Below are positions 23,114 to 35,610 of a stretch of DNA of 64,000 nucleotides, one piece after another. Within the stretch, counting starts at the first letter, position 1; each line of letters begins with the position of its first letter. Position numbers and translations under genes: made by a program. The notes under the pieces were generated by a model. That model had not been told where the DNA came from. It searched no databases and saw only the letters and a list, made by a program, of their open reading frames with translations. Source of the stretch: Megalobrama amblycephala (taxonomy: Eukaryota; Chordata; Actinopteri; Cypriniformes; Xenocyprididae); contig NC_063051.1 of assembly GCF_018812025.1 (NCBI RefSeq), positions 5,023,896 through 5,087,895 of the forward strand, written 5' to 3'.

Positions 23114-25224
23114 AGAATTTTCTCTTTGATACATATTTATCTACCGTTGGACATTGTAAGTAAACTAATTAATAGTGAGCATGTGAAATGTTTTAAGCAA
23201 GTTTAAGTCAACAGAAGGATTCACCATTGAAGTGAAGTTCAAAATGTAATTTTGGGGGGAGCCATCTAATCTTTCAATTAGTGAAATTCAAACATAATCT
23301 CTAGAGGAGGGAACCCAAATGTTTCAATTACGACCAGAGCATATAAGCAGCTACTCACCCTGCTCTGGCAGCAGTTGTTTCGATATCCCTCCACCTCCCC
23401 AACTCCACCACATAATTTAGGCATCTCATCTATCACACTCCTTGCCCAGGCACTAGTAGTCCCTAGGGGGGGTTTATCCAAGCTCGAGTTAAAGCTGCTT
23501 CCTCGAGCCCCCTCCACAGCGGACAGCAAGCCAAATATGCTTAACCTTATTAGCTTAAAGATTTTATGAGGAAAAGAACTCGCGAAACAACCATAGATGA
23601 GTTCTCACTACATCCTCATTAGAAGTTATCACTATCATTTTCATGCCAATCAGAGACTAGGAAATGGCTTCATGATACACTCTGGACAGCATGTGATTGC
23701 ACTGCAGTGCCGCTGAAGTGTGTAGAGTATAAAAATCTTGGGTGAAGAGGGATGCATTTCCTCATGAAATTACAATGGAACCTTCACCTGCTGCATGTCT
23801 TGAGCAGTAAATGTCTTATGAGGCACATCTTATGCCGTAAACGTCGCTCTATTAAAGATTCATCATGACCTCGACATGTGTAACCATGCAAGTTGGCTCT
23901 AATGATGTCTCGCCTGTTGCCTGGGAAAAACAGCAATCCCATGAGCCCAAAAGGGGGGAAGCATGTGCATCATCATTATCAACGCTCGCATACGCGGCCA
24001 CTCGGAGTGGATTAATTAGTATGTTATGAGCAGGCCGCAGTGCTACAGTGAGTTAGAGTACTGATCTTTTCTGAGTCACAGCGCGTTTGACGCCCTGGAG
24101 CTGTGGATCATGATAGACACTTCTGATCCCAAGCTCTCTCGTTCCTTACACCGGGTAATGATGCCACTTAGAGCTAACAATGGCTGCATTCAATCTGTGA
24201 GATGTTATAATGGTGTTTTGAACGGATAGCTTTACGTTTTTTTTCCTGTCAGTTATGCTGTTTGGTAATAGGTTGCCTACACTGCTTGCTGTGAGTTTTC
24301 TTCTTGTCTGTCAGCTTTCATCATTAACCTGCTACAGAATTCAAGCCTAAATGACTGAAATGCCAGCTCAAATTGGAGCAAAATGCACATACGATTATGT
24401 GGATAAAGGGATTTAAATGACAATGTTTTGGTAGTGCAAAGTTTACTGCTGAACTGCATTCTTTGTGCTCAGGAGTTTTGCTGCCTTTTGCTGCTTTCCA
24501 AACAAACAGGCATCACAGGTTATCCAATCACCCACTAAGCAGTGGGTCTGTCACTAGAGGTCTCAGCCACTGCACAAGGAATTTTCTGTTGCTATAGCTA
24601 CCCGTGCATATCCTTTAAAAGCTACCTAGTCTTATGCTTTCTGGCCGTTTACTTGTTAAATATCTTGTCTTGTGTCAGAGACCTTGGTCAGATCATAAAA
24701 AGGCGCACACATGGACCACCCACACCCTTTCACTGACTGCCTGGTATATACATAAACACTGCCGTAAAAAAAAAGATACTTTTATTCAGAAAGGAGTAAC
24801 ATCTGACAGCAAGAACTGGCAAATCTGGCTCAGACCATGAAGATGGGATGCACTGTAGAACTTAAAGCAGCTGGTGGCCACAACACATATTGACTGCTAC
24901 TTACTGACTGCAACTTTTGATATTTACCCTGCTCTGTTCAGGGACTCATTATTCCATTTCTGTTAGGCAAATGTCTGTGGAATGTGTTCTGTTTATGTCT
25001 CAGTTGTTGAAGCTTTTTATGTTCATACAAATTTGCTGGAAAACAGTAGTTAAAAGTGGGAGGACTTTTTTTTTTTTTTTTTTTTGCTGAGTATATTAAG
25101 CAGCACAACTGTTCAACATTGAAAAATGTTTCTTGAACACCAAATCAGCATATTAGTATAAATACTAGTAATAAATACTTTAAAATATATTAAAACAGAA
25201 AACAGTTATTTTCCTAAACAGATC
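23114..25224. other. Gene-free interval
   Basis: No exon recognised. Part of this stretch (about 23580-24240) lacks familiar repeat motifs. Short open frames such as 23278-23529 have no domain similarity. Confidence 0.45.
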
Positions 25225-25229
25225 TGGAA

Positions 25230-25768
25230 ACATTCCTTGGGGATTTTGGTTGCTGCAGATTTTGTCAGCTGCACATCGATGATGCGACTCGTTCCACCAC
25301 ATCCCAAAGGTGCTCTATCGGATTGAGATCTGGTGACTGTGGAGGCCATTTGAGAATAGTGAACTCATTCAAGAAACCAGTTTGAGATGATTTGAACTTT
25401 GTGACATGGCCCGTTATTCTGCTGGAAATAACTATCAGAAGATGGGTACACTGTGGTCATAAAGGGATAGACATAGTCAGCAACAATACTCGGGTAGGAT
25501 GTGGCATTTAAATGATGCCGAGTTGGGACTAAGGAGCCAAAAGTGTGCCAAGAAAATATCCCCCACACAATTACACCACCAGCAGCAGCCTGATCCGTTG
25601 ATAAAGGCAAAATGGATCCATGCTTTCATGTTGTTTATGCAAAATTCTGACCCTACCATCTGAATGTTGCAGCAGAAATCGAGACTCATCAGACCAGGCA
25701 ACATTTTTCCAACCTTCTATTGTCCAATTTTTGTGAGCCTGTGCGAACTGTTGCTTCAGTTTCCTCAT
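25230..25768 (-). pseudogene. Tc1-like transposase relic, catalytic Asp lost
   Basis: In order on the minus strand: an N-terminal piece (KLKQQFAQAHKNW), the first catalytic block VAWSDESRFLLQHSDGRVRI, a frame change, then VIVWGIFSWHTFG, the second block YFQQNNGPCHK, and beyond a stop WPPQSPDLNPIEHLWDVVE. Active relatives have D at the first N of QNN, so the second catalytic aspartate is replaced by asparagine. Frameshifts and stops add to this, so it is a dead DDE transposase of about half the usual length of 340 residues. Confidence 0.85.
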
Positions 25769-25770
25769 TC

Positions 25771-26242
25771 TAAAAAAAATGGTTCTCTATATAGTAATAA
25801 AAGTGGTTCTTTAACTCATAATCATAGGCTGTATAACACCAAATCTTGGTGCTTCAGTGGTTTTTCAGTGGTTCTTCACTGGTTCTTTGGGATGACTGAG
25901 GTGCTATATAGCACCACTTCCATACCTGTTAAGCCCCTGTATGGTTCTTCAGTGGTTCTTTAGGGTGGTTAAGGTGCTGTATAGCACCACTGCTTTACAA
26001 AGAACCTGTTAAGCCCCTTTAAACGTTCTTTATGAGCCAAAGAACCACTGTTGGTGCTGTTTAGCACCATTTTTGTTGAAGAAATAAAATGCGATATGGC
26101 ACCTCTTATGGGTTCTACATAGAACTATCTGACAAAGGTGCTGTAGAGCACCTTTAAAGATATGGTGCTACACCAAAAGTGGTTCCCCTATGATTATGAG
26201 CCAATAACCACTTTTACTGCTATATAGCACTTTTTTTTAGAC
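25771..26242. mobile_element. Hairpin MITE inserted in the Tc1 relic
   Basis: The left end TAAAAAAAATGGTTCTCTAT and right end GCTATATAGCACTTTTTTTT (then A) are inverted repeats with TA at the boundaries. The interior repeats short modules (GGTTCTTCAGTGGTTCTT, GGTGCTATATAGCACC) several times in both orientations. It interrupts the transposon reading between ATTC and GACAGGAG. Confidence 0.8.
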
Positions 26243-26739
26243 AGGAGTGGCACCCAGTGTGGTCTTCTGCTGCTGCAGCCCATCTGCTTCAAGGATTCAC
26301 GTGTTGTGTGTTCAGAGATGCTCTTCTGCATAACTTGGTTGTAACAAGTGGTTATTTGAGTTACTGTTGCCTTTCTATCTGGTGAACCAGTCTGGCCATT
26401 CTCCTTTGACCTCTGGCATCAACAAGGCATTTTCACCCACAGAACTGCCACTCACTGGATAATTTCTCTTTTTCGGACCACTCTCTGTAAACCCTAGAGA
26501 TGGTTGTGCATGAAAAATCCCAGTAGATCAGCAGATTCTGAAATACTCAGACCAGCCCACCTGGCACCAACAACCATTCTACGTTCAAAGTCACTTAAAT
26601 CACCTTTTTTCCTAATACTCAGTAGTGACCATATGTACATACCCAAATGCATTGAGTTGCTGCCATGTGATTGGCTGATTAGATACTTGCGTTAACGCGC
26701 AGTTGATCAGGTAATAAAGTGGCTGGTGTGTGTCCTACA

Positions 26740-28492
26740 TTTTATACACAATATTAGCTGATTTTCTTTTGCTCTTCCAAAGAAAAGTTACAAACAATGC
26801 AACAGCAAACACAGTAGTTGTTTGGAATAAATCTTTTGAGTTGAATGATCCAATGAATTGTTCATAAACAGTGAATCATTTAGTTTCTGAATTAATTAAT
26901 TTGTGAACGAATCAGGTTTATGAATGATGCAATGAGTCACTAAAAGTCTGTCAAGCTTCATCCCTGAATGGAACACTACAGTATGTTTTAATGAATGATT
27001 CAGTGACTCGCTCAAATATATTTATTTATTTTATTTAAATGTGTTTACCACTTTCCATACACATTTTAACCACTTGTCAGTGCTGCTTTATGCTCCCTGA
27101 CATGTGCTATAATAATCAATAATATGTACAACGGAAACCTAAATACTGAATTAGGTACAGCAAAGCCATGTACACATGGCACATTTATGAAACATTCTTT
27201 GAATCTTCGGAAAGTGTAATTTTTGCTACTTTTTTCACCATCCACAGTGGCAACTAAATATTTCTTTCTAACTGAGTTTGATTAAATTCATGGCATGCTG
27301 GCAGGATGGTATTTTGTAGTGGACACGTGTGACCTTTTTCGATCACTCCAATAAAACATGCTCTGTGTACACTCTAACATTTTTGTCTTTGAATTCAAAC
27401 AGATTCATAAAATCTAGCATTTCAGTGTTTGTGACTTGAATGCCAATGACTTTGCATTTTTTTGTGTTGAATATGTATAATTCATGTATAATTCACGTCT
27501 TGAGTTTTGTTCGCTTGAGGCTTATGTGCAGAACAGCGAATTAGAGTGTAGCCAAAGAACATATTAACATATGTCAACCCATGGGATCTGGGTTTGTGCC
27601 ATTCATTTCAATGCAAACCTCTGCCAGTGCCCCTCTTAAATGTTAAAAGCCATTTTTAATTTATGAGCAAACAATATAATTATGTAGTCTGTGAATAACC
27701 ACAGCGTTTAGTAGATTTGTATCCAGTGTAACGTTCGTGGCTGATATGTTTACTCATCAGTTTGCTTAGTGATAAACAGCATTTATTTAATAGATGTAAT
27801 GATCAATGATCATAACTCAAAGCTTCATAAAATGGCATTTGCATTACATTAAACATGTTTTATGCATTTAACAGCACGTGACATTATGCAGGCCTATCAT
27901 TGGGATAAATGTGTATGTAAATTGTAAGTACATTTAATCTAATTTAGTTCTCATTTCTCAATGTGTCTTTAGGGTCACTCAGTACTATTTAAAGTACAAT
28001 GCAAATAAATATTTTTTGAACAATCATGTGATATCTATAAAATATTAGGTATTATTTTACTTTTCCGACTGTTTGCACTGTAAAAAATAAAATAAACAGG
28101 GACAAGGATGTCTGATCATACTACTCAGAAACACTCCAAGAATGCTTGGCCAGGTCCTGTTATTTTCTGTGTTGTTGTTGCGACTCACTGAACGGCTTTC
28201 ATTTTTTTTCTGCTTTGATGGTCATCAGACAGATGCTCTGAGAGCCATGATTAACACAATGGAACTAATCACACTGCTGGCCATCAGTGTGTCCACCAAA
28301 CTTGACAGCCAGCTGTCCTCCCTGTATTAAAGTATTCTGGCTCCCGATTAAAAGAAGTTCAGCTCACACAAAAGCTTGGTCCCAAAACCTATCAAGATGC
28401 CTTTTTGTGTACTGCCTACATAAAATGTGTGCTTGTGTACTTCTGTGATGTTTTATTGTGGTTTTTCTACACTATGTAAACATACACTTGAT
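26740..28492. other. Gene-free interval
   Basis: No exon, RNA gene or bounded element recognised. The 62-codon frame at 28142 has no family signature. Confidence 0.5.
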
Positions 28493-28664
28493 CAGTGGTT
28501 CTCAACCTTTTTGAATTGAAGGCTTCCCATTGTCCAACACAGTGTTCAAATGCCTTTATAAATCTATATAAAATAATTTTTTCGAAATTTGTGAATCGAT
28601 TGAGAACATTTTTAAAACGTCATCCTGTGCCTCCTTGGAAGTTTGCTGGTTGAGCAAACCACTG
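28493..28664. mobile_element. Short hAT-type MITE
   Basis: Termini CAGTGGTTCTCAACCTTTTT and GGTTGAGCAAACCACTG are inverted repeats of the type seen in hAT (Charlie-like) elements. About 172 bp. No clear 8-bp target duplication could be read, so the ends may have decayed. Confidence 0.65.
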
Positions 28665-29039
28665 CTCTAGATGAAGTTCGCTTATTGTTACTACACGTTT
28701 GGTTGTTTTTTAAGCGCCTTATGTCATGAGCACCATGTTTTTAGAAACTTGTGAAAAACTTTTTTCTTGTGACACCTGCATTCTGTTCCACACTGTTGCA
28801 CTCTGTCGAGCTGGTTTTCAATGCAAGAGTGCGTTGTGTGCGTGAACGGCCCCTGTGGCATCATTCTAACTGAAATGGTCACTGATTTGGAACACTATGG
28901 TAGTCAATCTCTGTGTCATACAAATAGCAGTCCTTACTTATCTAAGCTAACAACAATAAGGAGTGCCAGTTGTGTCCACAACATTTGATGAAGTGCACTA
29001 AACACAAAAATTATGCAAGCTGGAATATATCAATCATAA

Positions 29040-29345
29040 ACGTCAGTATTTTCACCCCCCAAAAAAGGTTTTAAGCCAGTTATTTATATCTTTTGCTGTA
29101 GTGTGTCAATAGGAAATATTCGTTCACATTTCCAAACATTCATTTTGCCATTAATTGTAATAATCCAGTGAGATTTTTGAATACACAAGGAGTCTGACAA
29201 TAGCCGGTGCTCCACACAGTGATCTGATCTCATCATCGAATCCGTCTGTGATTACATGAAGAAACAGATGAAACTGAGACAAACTAAATCCAGGAGAACT
29301 GTGGCCGTGTCTCTAAGATGCTTGAAGAAACCTGCCTGCAAAGAT
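29040..29345. repeat. Inverted duplicate abutting the Tc1-like element
   Basis: About 300 bp complementary to the right portion of the adjoining element. CGTCAGTATTTTCACCCCCC at 29041 mirrors 30759-30778, and TAGTGTGTCAATAGGAAAT mirrors 29785-29806. The match runs across the nested MITE insertion, so this copy records the uninterrupted pre-insertion sequence. Confidence 0.75.
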
Positions 29346-30808
29346 ACAGTACTGTGAAGAGTTTTAGGCACTTGTGTAAAAATGCTGTAAAGTGAGGATG
29401 TTTTTAAAAAATACTGTTATAAATAGATTTTATTTATCAATGAACTTATATTAACTAAATCAAAACAATATTTTGTGTGACCGCCCTTTGCATTTAAAAC
29501 AGCTCTTGTCCAGGTACACTTGGGCATCATTTTTCAGGTAGCTCTGGAGGCAGGTTTCTTAAAATCTCTTGGAGACACGGCCACAGTTCTTCTGGATTTG
29601 GTTTGTCTCAGTTTCATCTGTTTCTTCATGTAATCACAGACGAATTTGATGATGGTGAGCTCTGATCTCCATGTGGAGCACCGGCTGTTATCAGTCTTAT
29701 TGTGTATTCAAAAATCTTTGGATTATTACAATTAATGGCAAAATGAATGTTTGGAAATGTGAACGGAAATAATAGGAAATATTATTGACACACTACAGCA
29801 AGAGATACAGTACAGTCCAAAAGTTTGGAACCACTAAGATTTTTAATGTTTTTAAAAGAAGTTTCGTCTGCTCACCAAGGCTACATTTATTTAATTAAAA
29901 ATACAGTAAAAAACAGTAATATTGTGAAATATTATTACAATTTAAAATAACTGTGTACTATTTAAATATATTTGACAAAGTAATTTATTCCTGTGATGCA
30001 AAGCTGAATTTTCAGCATCGTTACTCCAGTCTTCAGTGTCACATGATCCTTCAGAAATCATTCTAATATGCTGATTTGCTGCTCAATAAACATTTATGAT
30101 CATTTTCAATGTTGAAAACAGTTGTGTACTTTTTTTTTCAGGATTCCTTGATGAATAGAAAGTTCAAAAGAACAGCATTTATCTGAAATACAAAGCTTCT
30201 GTAGCATTATACACGACCGTTCAAAAGTTTGGGGTCAGTAATTTTTATTTTAATTTTTTTGAAAAGAAATTAAAGAAATGAATACTTATTCAGCAAGGAT
30301 GCATTAAATCAATCAAAAGTGGCAGTAAAGACATTTATAATGTTACAAAAGATTAGATTTCAGATAAACACTGTTCTTTTGAACTTTCTATTCATCAAAT
30401 AATCCTGAAAAAAAATATTGTACACAAATATTTATACACATTAAATGTTTCTTGAGCAGCAGATCAGCATATTAGAATGATTTCTGAAGGATCATGTGAC
30501 ACTGAAGACTGGAGTAATGATGCTGAAAATTCAGCTTTGCCATCACAGGAATAAATTACTTTGTGAAATATATTCAAATAGAAAACAGTTATTTTAAATT
30601 GTAATAATATTTCACAATATTACTGTTTTTTACTGTATTTTTAATTAAATAAATGTAGCCTTGGTGAGCAGACGAAACTTCTTTTAAAAACATTAAAAAT
30701 CTTAGTGGCTCCAAACTTTTGGACTGTACTGTATAAATAACTGGCTTAAAACCTTTTTTGGGGGGTGAAAATACTGACGTGCCTAAGACTTTTGCACAGT
30801 ACTGTATA
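29346..30808. mobile_element. Tc1-like element with nested palindromic MITE
   Basis: The ends TACAGTACTGTGAAGAGTTT and CTTTTGCACAGTACTGTA are inverted repeats of a Tc1-type terminus (TTAGGCAC / GTGCCTAAGA just inside). The interior left part has transposon sequence but no intact transposase. A palindromic MITE (29816-30732) is inserted near the right end and separates the last 75 bp. Confidence 0.7.
29816..30732. mobile_element. 0.9-kb palindromic MITE
   Basis: TACAGTCCAAAAGTTTGGAA at the left is mirrored by CCAAACTTTTGGACTGTA at the right. Inner arms of about 400 bp are complementary over most of their length, for example AAGTTTCGTCTGCTCACCAA / TTGGTGAGCAGACGAAACTT. It is the longest member of the CAAAAGTTTGGGG family in the window and sits inside the element 29346-30808. 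Confidence 0.85.
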
Positions 30809-31445
30809 TGAGTATATATTCACTGAGCTCATCCCAATACACTCAATCCTGATTTATATGTGAAAGATACACGGTATGTTGCCTTAGGATTTGTCCAGAA
30901 AGGAAGTACTGCCTACCTTTTCAAACACTCTGGAGTGTGCCTGTGATGCATAAAATGCTGTCTAGCTAGGCAATTCACTAGGTTTTGGAAGAGAGAATAT
31001 CTGATGAAGTCAGAGAATTTCATATGTCTAAAGGTGAATGTAGAACAACATTGTAGGTTATTCAGACTCGGTGACAATGCAAATGTTGTGGCCACACATT
31101 AAAATTTGAAAATGATTCATGATTAAAATGTGTATGACATATAATGAGTACATCATATTGTCAGACTCATTTTGGTCCCTAAGTAGTGACCTTGTCTGAC
31201 CAGTGAATAAGAGAATAATTGCATTGTATAAAAACACTGCCCTCTGACAAGACTTCATAAGTATGTCTCATCTGTGCCTGAGGGACTGTCACAATGAGAA
31301 AGGTTGTGAAAATATTCATCAGAATGATTTACCGAAATGCCATCCAGTATTAAAATACGTCCCTTGTTGCAAAATCTTAAAATAGCTTCTTAAAATGGCA
31401 GCTATTTCTTCTACTCCCCCTCCCCCCTCCCCCCTCTCTCACTTA

Positions 31446-31476
<31 letters not shown>

Positions 31477-33099
31477 TCTCTCTCTCTCCAGCCACATCGT
31501 GTCTTTTTTTTCTCTCAGTCTTTATTAGCATGAACAGCTGGTGTTTCTTCACACTCTGAAATCATGCCCAGAAACATTAACATGTATGGTGGACATGTGC
31601 CAAAAGATGTGGACCAATTAAACAAGAGCAGAAGTCTGTATTGATCTGTCTGATCAGGTTAAGTTAATTAACAGTCTTCTAGCATACCAGAAGAACTTTA
31701 AAAATATATCTCAGAGGTTGCACTTTTTTAAAAGCACGAGAGATTTAATGGAGGCCTCAGCTGTGTTTCATTAAAAATATTGTTTTTTCCCCCCATAGTT
31801 CCTAGGATATTCTTTGGATTTCAGTGAACTATAGTATACAGATTATCAGTTTATCCTCACTGCAAGTGAGCCTTCATTTAAATATGTCAGAGTATTATAT
31901 ATTACTTTTCTTGGTTTGTAGTTTTGTTCATGGTTCTGAGGATGAGTGCATGTGATGCAACCTGCGCATCTGCCAAATTAGGCTGGCTATTGTTTGAGTT
32001 TGACTGGACGTAGGCTATGTACAGACTTTGACATCCACATCAAAAAATATGGGAAGCTTCACTATTGTCTTGTTCATATAATATCATCATCGCCATCATT
32101 ATCCTTAGTTTTCAATAATAGCTCGAACACAGTAACTAAAAAACAATAAATATGCACAACGCTCTCCCTGTAAACTTCTTTGTCCACCCACATGTTCCTA
32201 CGCACCAGAAACCCAGCCATTTCTCAGTCAGCAGCTGGGTTACGGGTGCTTTGATAAAAAGAACAAGTGTACAACAAAGTTACAGTGTGCTTTGATGATG
32301 GGCCTCAATATGATTTACTTTCACATGTTGTGACATTTTTTGAAAAGATGTCTTCACTTTAAATATGTTGGTAGCTTACCCTGTTGAGACTTCAATGGTG
32401 TAGATGTAGCTCACCTGCTGTGAAAGAGGGAAAACTCAGACAAGCTTGGAAATAACTCCCTTAAAGAAGCATTTGGAAGCAGTAGGGAAAAATACACACA
32501 CAAATAAACAAACAAAAATCGTTTTATTGCTGTAACACTATACAGTATGGCGAAAATATATATTTTTAATGAAATAATAGTATTAGCTATTGTTTAGCAG
32601 TATCACACAAGCAAGAGTGTATGGAAGCTTGTATCTCTCAATTCTGATTTTTTTTTCTCAGAATTGTGATATATAAAAATTACCTTTTTTTTTTTATTAT
32701 TATTCTGTGGCAGAAACAAGCTTCCATATGAGTTTCAGTTTTATATTGCTTTAGTCAATATAGTGAGTAATTTACATTTTTGACAAAATATTTTGCTTGT
32801 TACTTTGTCTTGCTCTGCTACTGCAAATAGAGTGCATCAGTGCCCACCCACTTTTTCATTAATTTCTCCCATAGTGATTTTAAAAAAGTCTTTGTTAAAG
32901 TGTTTTAAGCCATGGACCAAGCCAATCAGCTACGATGTGAATCATAACAATCCAAACTTTGATTTAAAGCAAAAAAAAAAAAAAAGAGAGAGAGAGAAAG
33001 AAACAAAAAAACAAACAAAAAAGACAAAAATACAAAGGTACAAGACTGTGTACTTAACAGCTTTAGTGACAGAAAGAACTACAATCCAATGAAGCACAA
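30809..33099. other. Gene-free interval with CT microsatellite
   Basis: It contains a CT-rich simple repeat at 31418-31490 (runs of CCCCTCC and TCTC) and the small MITE at 32620-32728. No exon was recognised on either strand. A-rich low-complexity sequence lies at 32970-33030. Confidence 0.5.
32620..32728. mobile_element. Short copy of the GGAAGCTTGTTTC MITE family
   Basis: About 109 bp with ends TATGGAAGCTTG and CAAGCTTCCATA, and an interior hairpin built on CAATTCTGA / TCAGAATTG. It shares termini and core motif with the 584-bp element at 62761-63344. It looks like a minimal unit from which the longer copy grew by internal amplification, or a deletion derivative of it. Confidence 0.8.
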
Positions 33100-33234
33100 T
33101 ATACAGTAGTCAACATTTGAAGTGGATCAAAAAAGTTCATCAAAGTTGTCCTAATAACTAAGTTGTCCTAATACGAAGGTTTTAGGACAACTTTGATGAA
33201 AGGTTTTTATCCACTTCAAATGTTGACTACTATA
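33100..33234. mobile_element. 135-bp palindromic MITE
   Basis: TACAGTAGTCAACATTTGAA at the left is mirrored by TTCAAATGTTGACTACTATA at the right. Complementarity continues inward (AAAGTTGTCCTA / TAGGACAACTTT), leaving only a short loop. The terminal TA and TACAGT sequence suggest a Tc1-derived element. Confidence 0.8.
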
Positions 33235-33554
33235 TTTTAAGTGTATTGCAAAATATGCATATTCAAATATTTAAGTATTTTGAGAGTGTAGGGAGACCAA
33301 CATTACATCACTTGTGGCACTTCATGGGAGTGGGTGGAGATAATGAGATATTTTGGCCCACCTTGCTTGTTTCAGTGTAATTGGTGGAATTTTCTGCACA
33401 GGATCATGGGTAATGTAGTTTTTCACCAAAAATTCTGCTGTTAAACATGAAATATTGCAGGCTAATGGCTTCAACAGAAGCATATACTATTGATTAACAA
33501 TCTTGTATATTTCACAGTAAGGCTGTCTTCAAAGGTTTATTTAAAGTTATGCAT

Positions 33555-33800
33555 GTTCTCGGGGGCAGAGTTTATGTAAATTTTAGGGTTAGTGATGTCA
33601 CCAACCCGGGAAGAAGCTCGTTGTAGTCCCTACCAGCCGTTTGTTGTAGTCCTTAAACAGAGAATTCTTTAAAAGAAAATATCTCCCTTTGCATTGACCT
33701 TTGAGCGTCGTAACTTTGCAGACGTTGTTTATGCTCTAACAGCAACATTACACACTAACTAAAGTTAAAAAAGTGAAATCACAATGAACCACCCCTTTAA
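33555..33800. repeat. 3' piece of the GGACCCCTTTAA element family
   Basis: About 245 bp that match the right part of the element at 38648-39762, including GTCCCTACCAGCCGTTTGTT and GCAACATTACACACTAACTA, and end in CACCCCTTTAA. The left part of the element is missing. Confidence 0.75.
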
Positions 33801-35235
33801 ATTGTTGTAGTCTAGTCTAGGTTATATACCATTCATGTTATGCATTCATCTTTCCTACAGGAGCATTTGTCTATTGATCAAAACACCAACACTATGCTGT
33901 TTTGTATAATCTTGCTGTGCTTCACCTCAATTTATTACACTGTCCTTTGTTCTTTGACCTGTGCCATCTATTCTTTACTGGTACAGCTAAGCAGCAGGGG
34001 AGGAATATGTGTTTGTAGGTTGTACTTTTTCCACAGTGGCTGCATAAAGAATTTTAAATATGATCAGCGCATGGAGACCAAATTTATGAAGGTGATTCAA
34101 TTTGTTTCTTATTGACACTTGCGTTCCCCCCAGCAAAAATCCTTCCTTTTTATTGATCCAGTGTTTGTTTATGTCCCTATGGGGTCACAGAATTTTGAAA
34201 GATATTGGTAGTCTGTGACCCTTAGCTGAAAATCCAATGTCATCACTTCTTTTGTGTCTTGTTTAACACAAATGACAGTAGACAAGCAGCACTGACCTTG
34301 CAAATAGAATGCAAAATGTCCCATGCATGCCCAAACCAGATCTGCTGTGTAGTGGTCATTTTACCCCTGGCTCAGTATGCATATCATTTAACTGATTTAA
34401 CTGCTTACATTTACATTCATTTATTTGGCTGACTATTTTATTCAAAGCAAATTGCAGTGAATTGAAGGTAAACATTAAGTTTCAAGCTCATAAGCTTGGC
34501 TTTACTTGTGCCATGTTCTACGACTTCAGCTAAAGGTTCACAGAACAAAAATATATTATGTTTTTTTTTAAAAAGTCAGATTTTTTATATTTTTTTTAGC
34601 AATTGGACTTGCCTTTTTTTATCTGGTAGATATACAGACTTATAGAGCTGGGCTTAAACTTTTAAAAACCGTTTTGTTAATTAAAATAAAGCTGAAAATA
34701 AATTATAAATAATAGATGAAAAATTTGAAAAAAGGGTGCACACTACGATTTATAATATCCTTTACGACTGTTGCTTATCAGACTGTACAAACATGATCCC
34801 TGTTGTAAGCCATGTCACACTGTAGGATCTCAGTTGTCATTAATGTCAATCTCTAAATTTGATCATGGTTTCTCTTGAAAAGCAAACTGGAAGCAAGCAG
34901 TGTGTGGAGCGGATCGTACAGTGTGAGTCCGGCTTTAATAGAAATTAGAATAAAAAAAAACAACAATAACTAATAAACATGACAATGACCACAACTAAAT
35001 GACTAAAACTTAAAATAGAATAAAAGCTAATTTAAAATATTAATAAATATTGTACAAGTAAATAAATAATACTAAAAGTACACAGATCCACTTTATTGGA
35101 GTTATTTCTATTCTAATTTTATTTTATTTCAATTAGATCTGATGCCAATTCATTTGGGTATATTTCAATTATGTCCAGCCTGCTTACATATTCTTATAGA
35201 ATGACATTTTCTCTCTGCTAATGCTATAAATTATA
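33801..35235. other. Gene-free interval
   Basis: No exon recognised. There is low-complexity A-rich sequence at 34940-35080. The open frame 33840-34115 (91 codons) shows no family signature. Confidence 0.45.
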
Positions 35236-35353
35236 CAGGGCCTGTTTACATGTGGTATTAAGATGCGTTTTGGTCGATCAGATCACAAGTAGATGAGGAA
35301 GAAATATTCCTGGACCAAACATCACCAGCTTCTGTCGTTTCCTATGCGGTACT

Positions 35354-35610
35354 ATGAGGCCTGTAAGTCATGCAAGGGTTCCTTCTTGGGATTTGGCCGT
35401 GGAACTAGAAGGTTTGGCTATGGCACCCTTTGAGCCCATTGAATCAGTCTCAGAAAAGTTCCTGACTCTTAAAACGGCCTTTCTGCTTGCTATTACATCT
35501 CTAAAGAGAGTAGGAGATCTTCAGGGTGAGTCGCCCCTTTATGTTTAGAGTTTGCACCGGCATGGTTAAAGCCTTTCTTCACCCCAGACCTGGTTATGTG
35601 GACTTGAACT
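35354..35610 (+). pseudogene. DIRS-type tyrosine recombinase fragment
   Basis: The frame starting at 35354 encodes WDLAVELEGLAMAPFEPIES and then FLTLKTAFLLAITSLKRVGD followed by LQ. This matches the pattern of tyrosine recombinases of vertebrate DIRS retrotransposons (PPFEPL...LKTALLLAL-S-KRV-DL). After a stop and a frame change a second conserved piece (MVKAFLHPRPGYV, about 35559-35600) follows. The catalytic domain is truncated and frameshifted, so this is a dead relic. Sequence after it (AACCCTGGTTCCCTGAGAAG) resembles fish DIRS non-coding ends. Confidence 0.75.

Larger units (their letters stand above)
25225..26738 (-). mobile_element. Decayed transposon carrying a Tc1-like transposase relic
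   Basis: A minus-strand transposase relic occupies about 25230-25768. The plus-strand sequence up to GGTAATAAAGTGGCTGGTG (about 26712-26730) is the other end of this widespread fish repeat. The element is split by a hairpin MITE at about 25771-26242. Confidence 0.65.

Noticed and set aside
31418..31490. CT-rich tract considered as a regulatory GAGA-type element
   Set aside because: It is best explained as a simple microsatellite; nothing nearby is a gene start.
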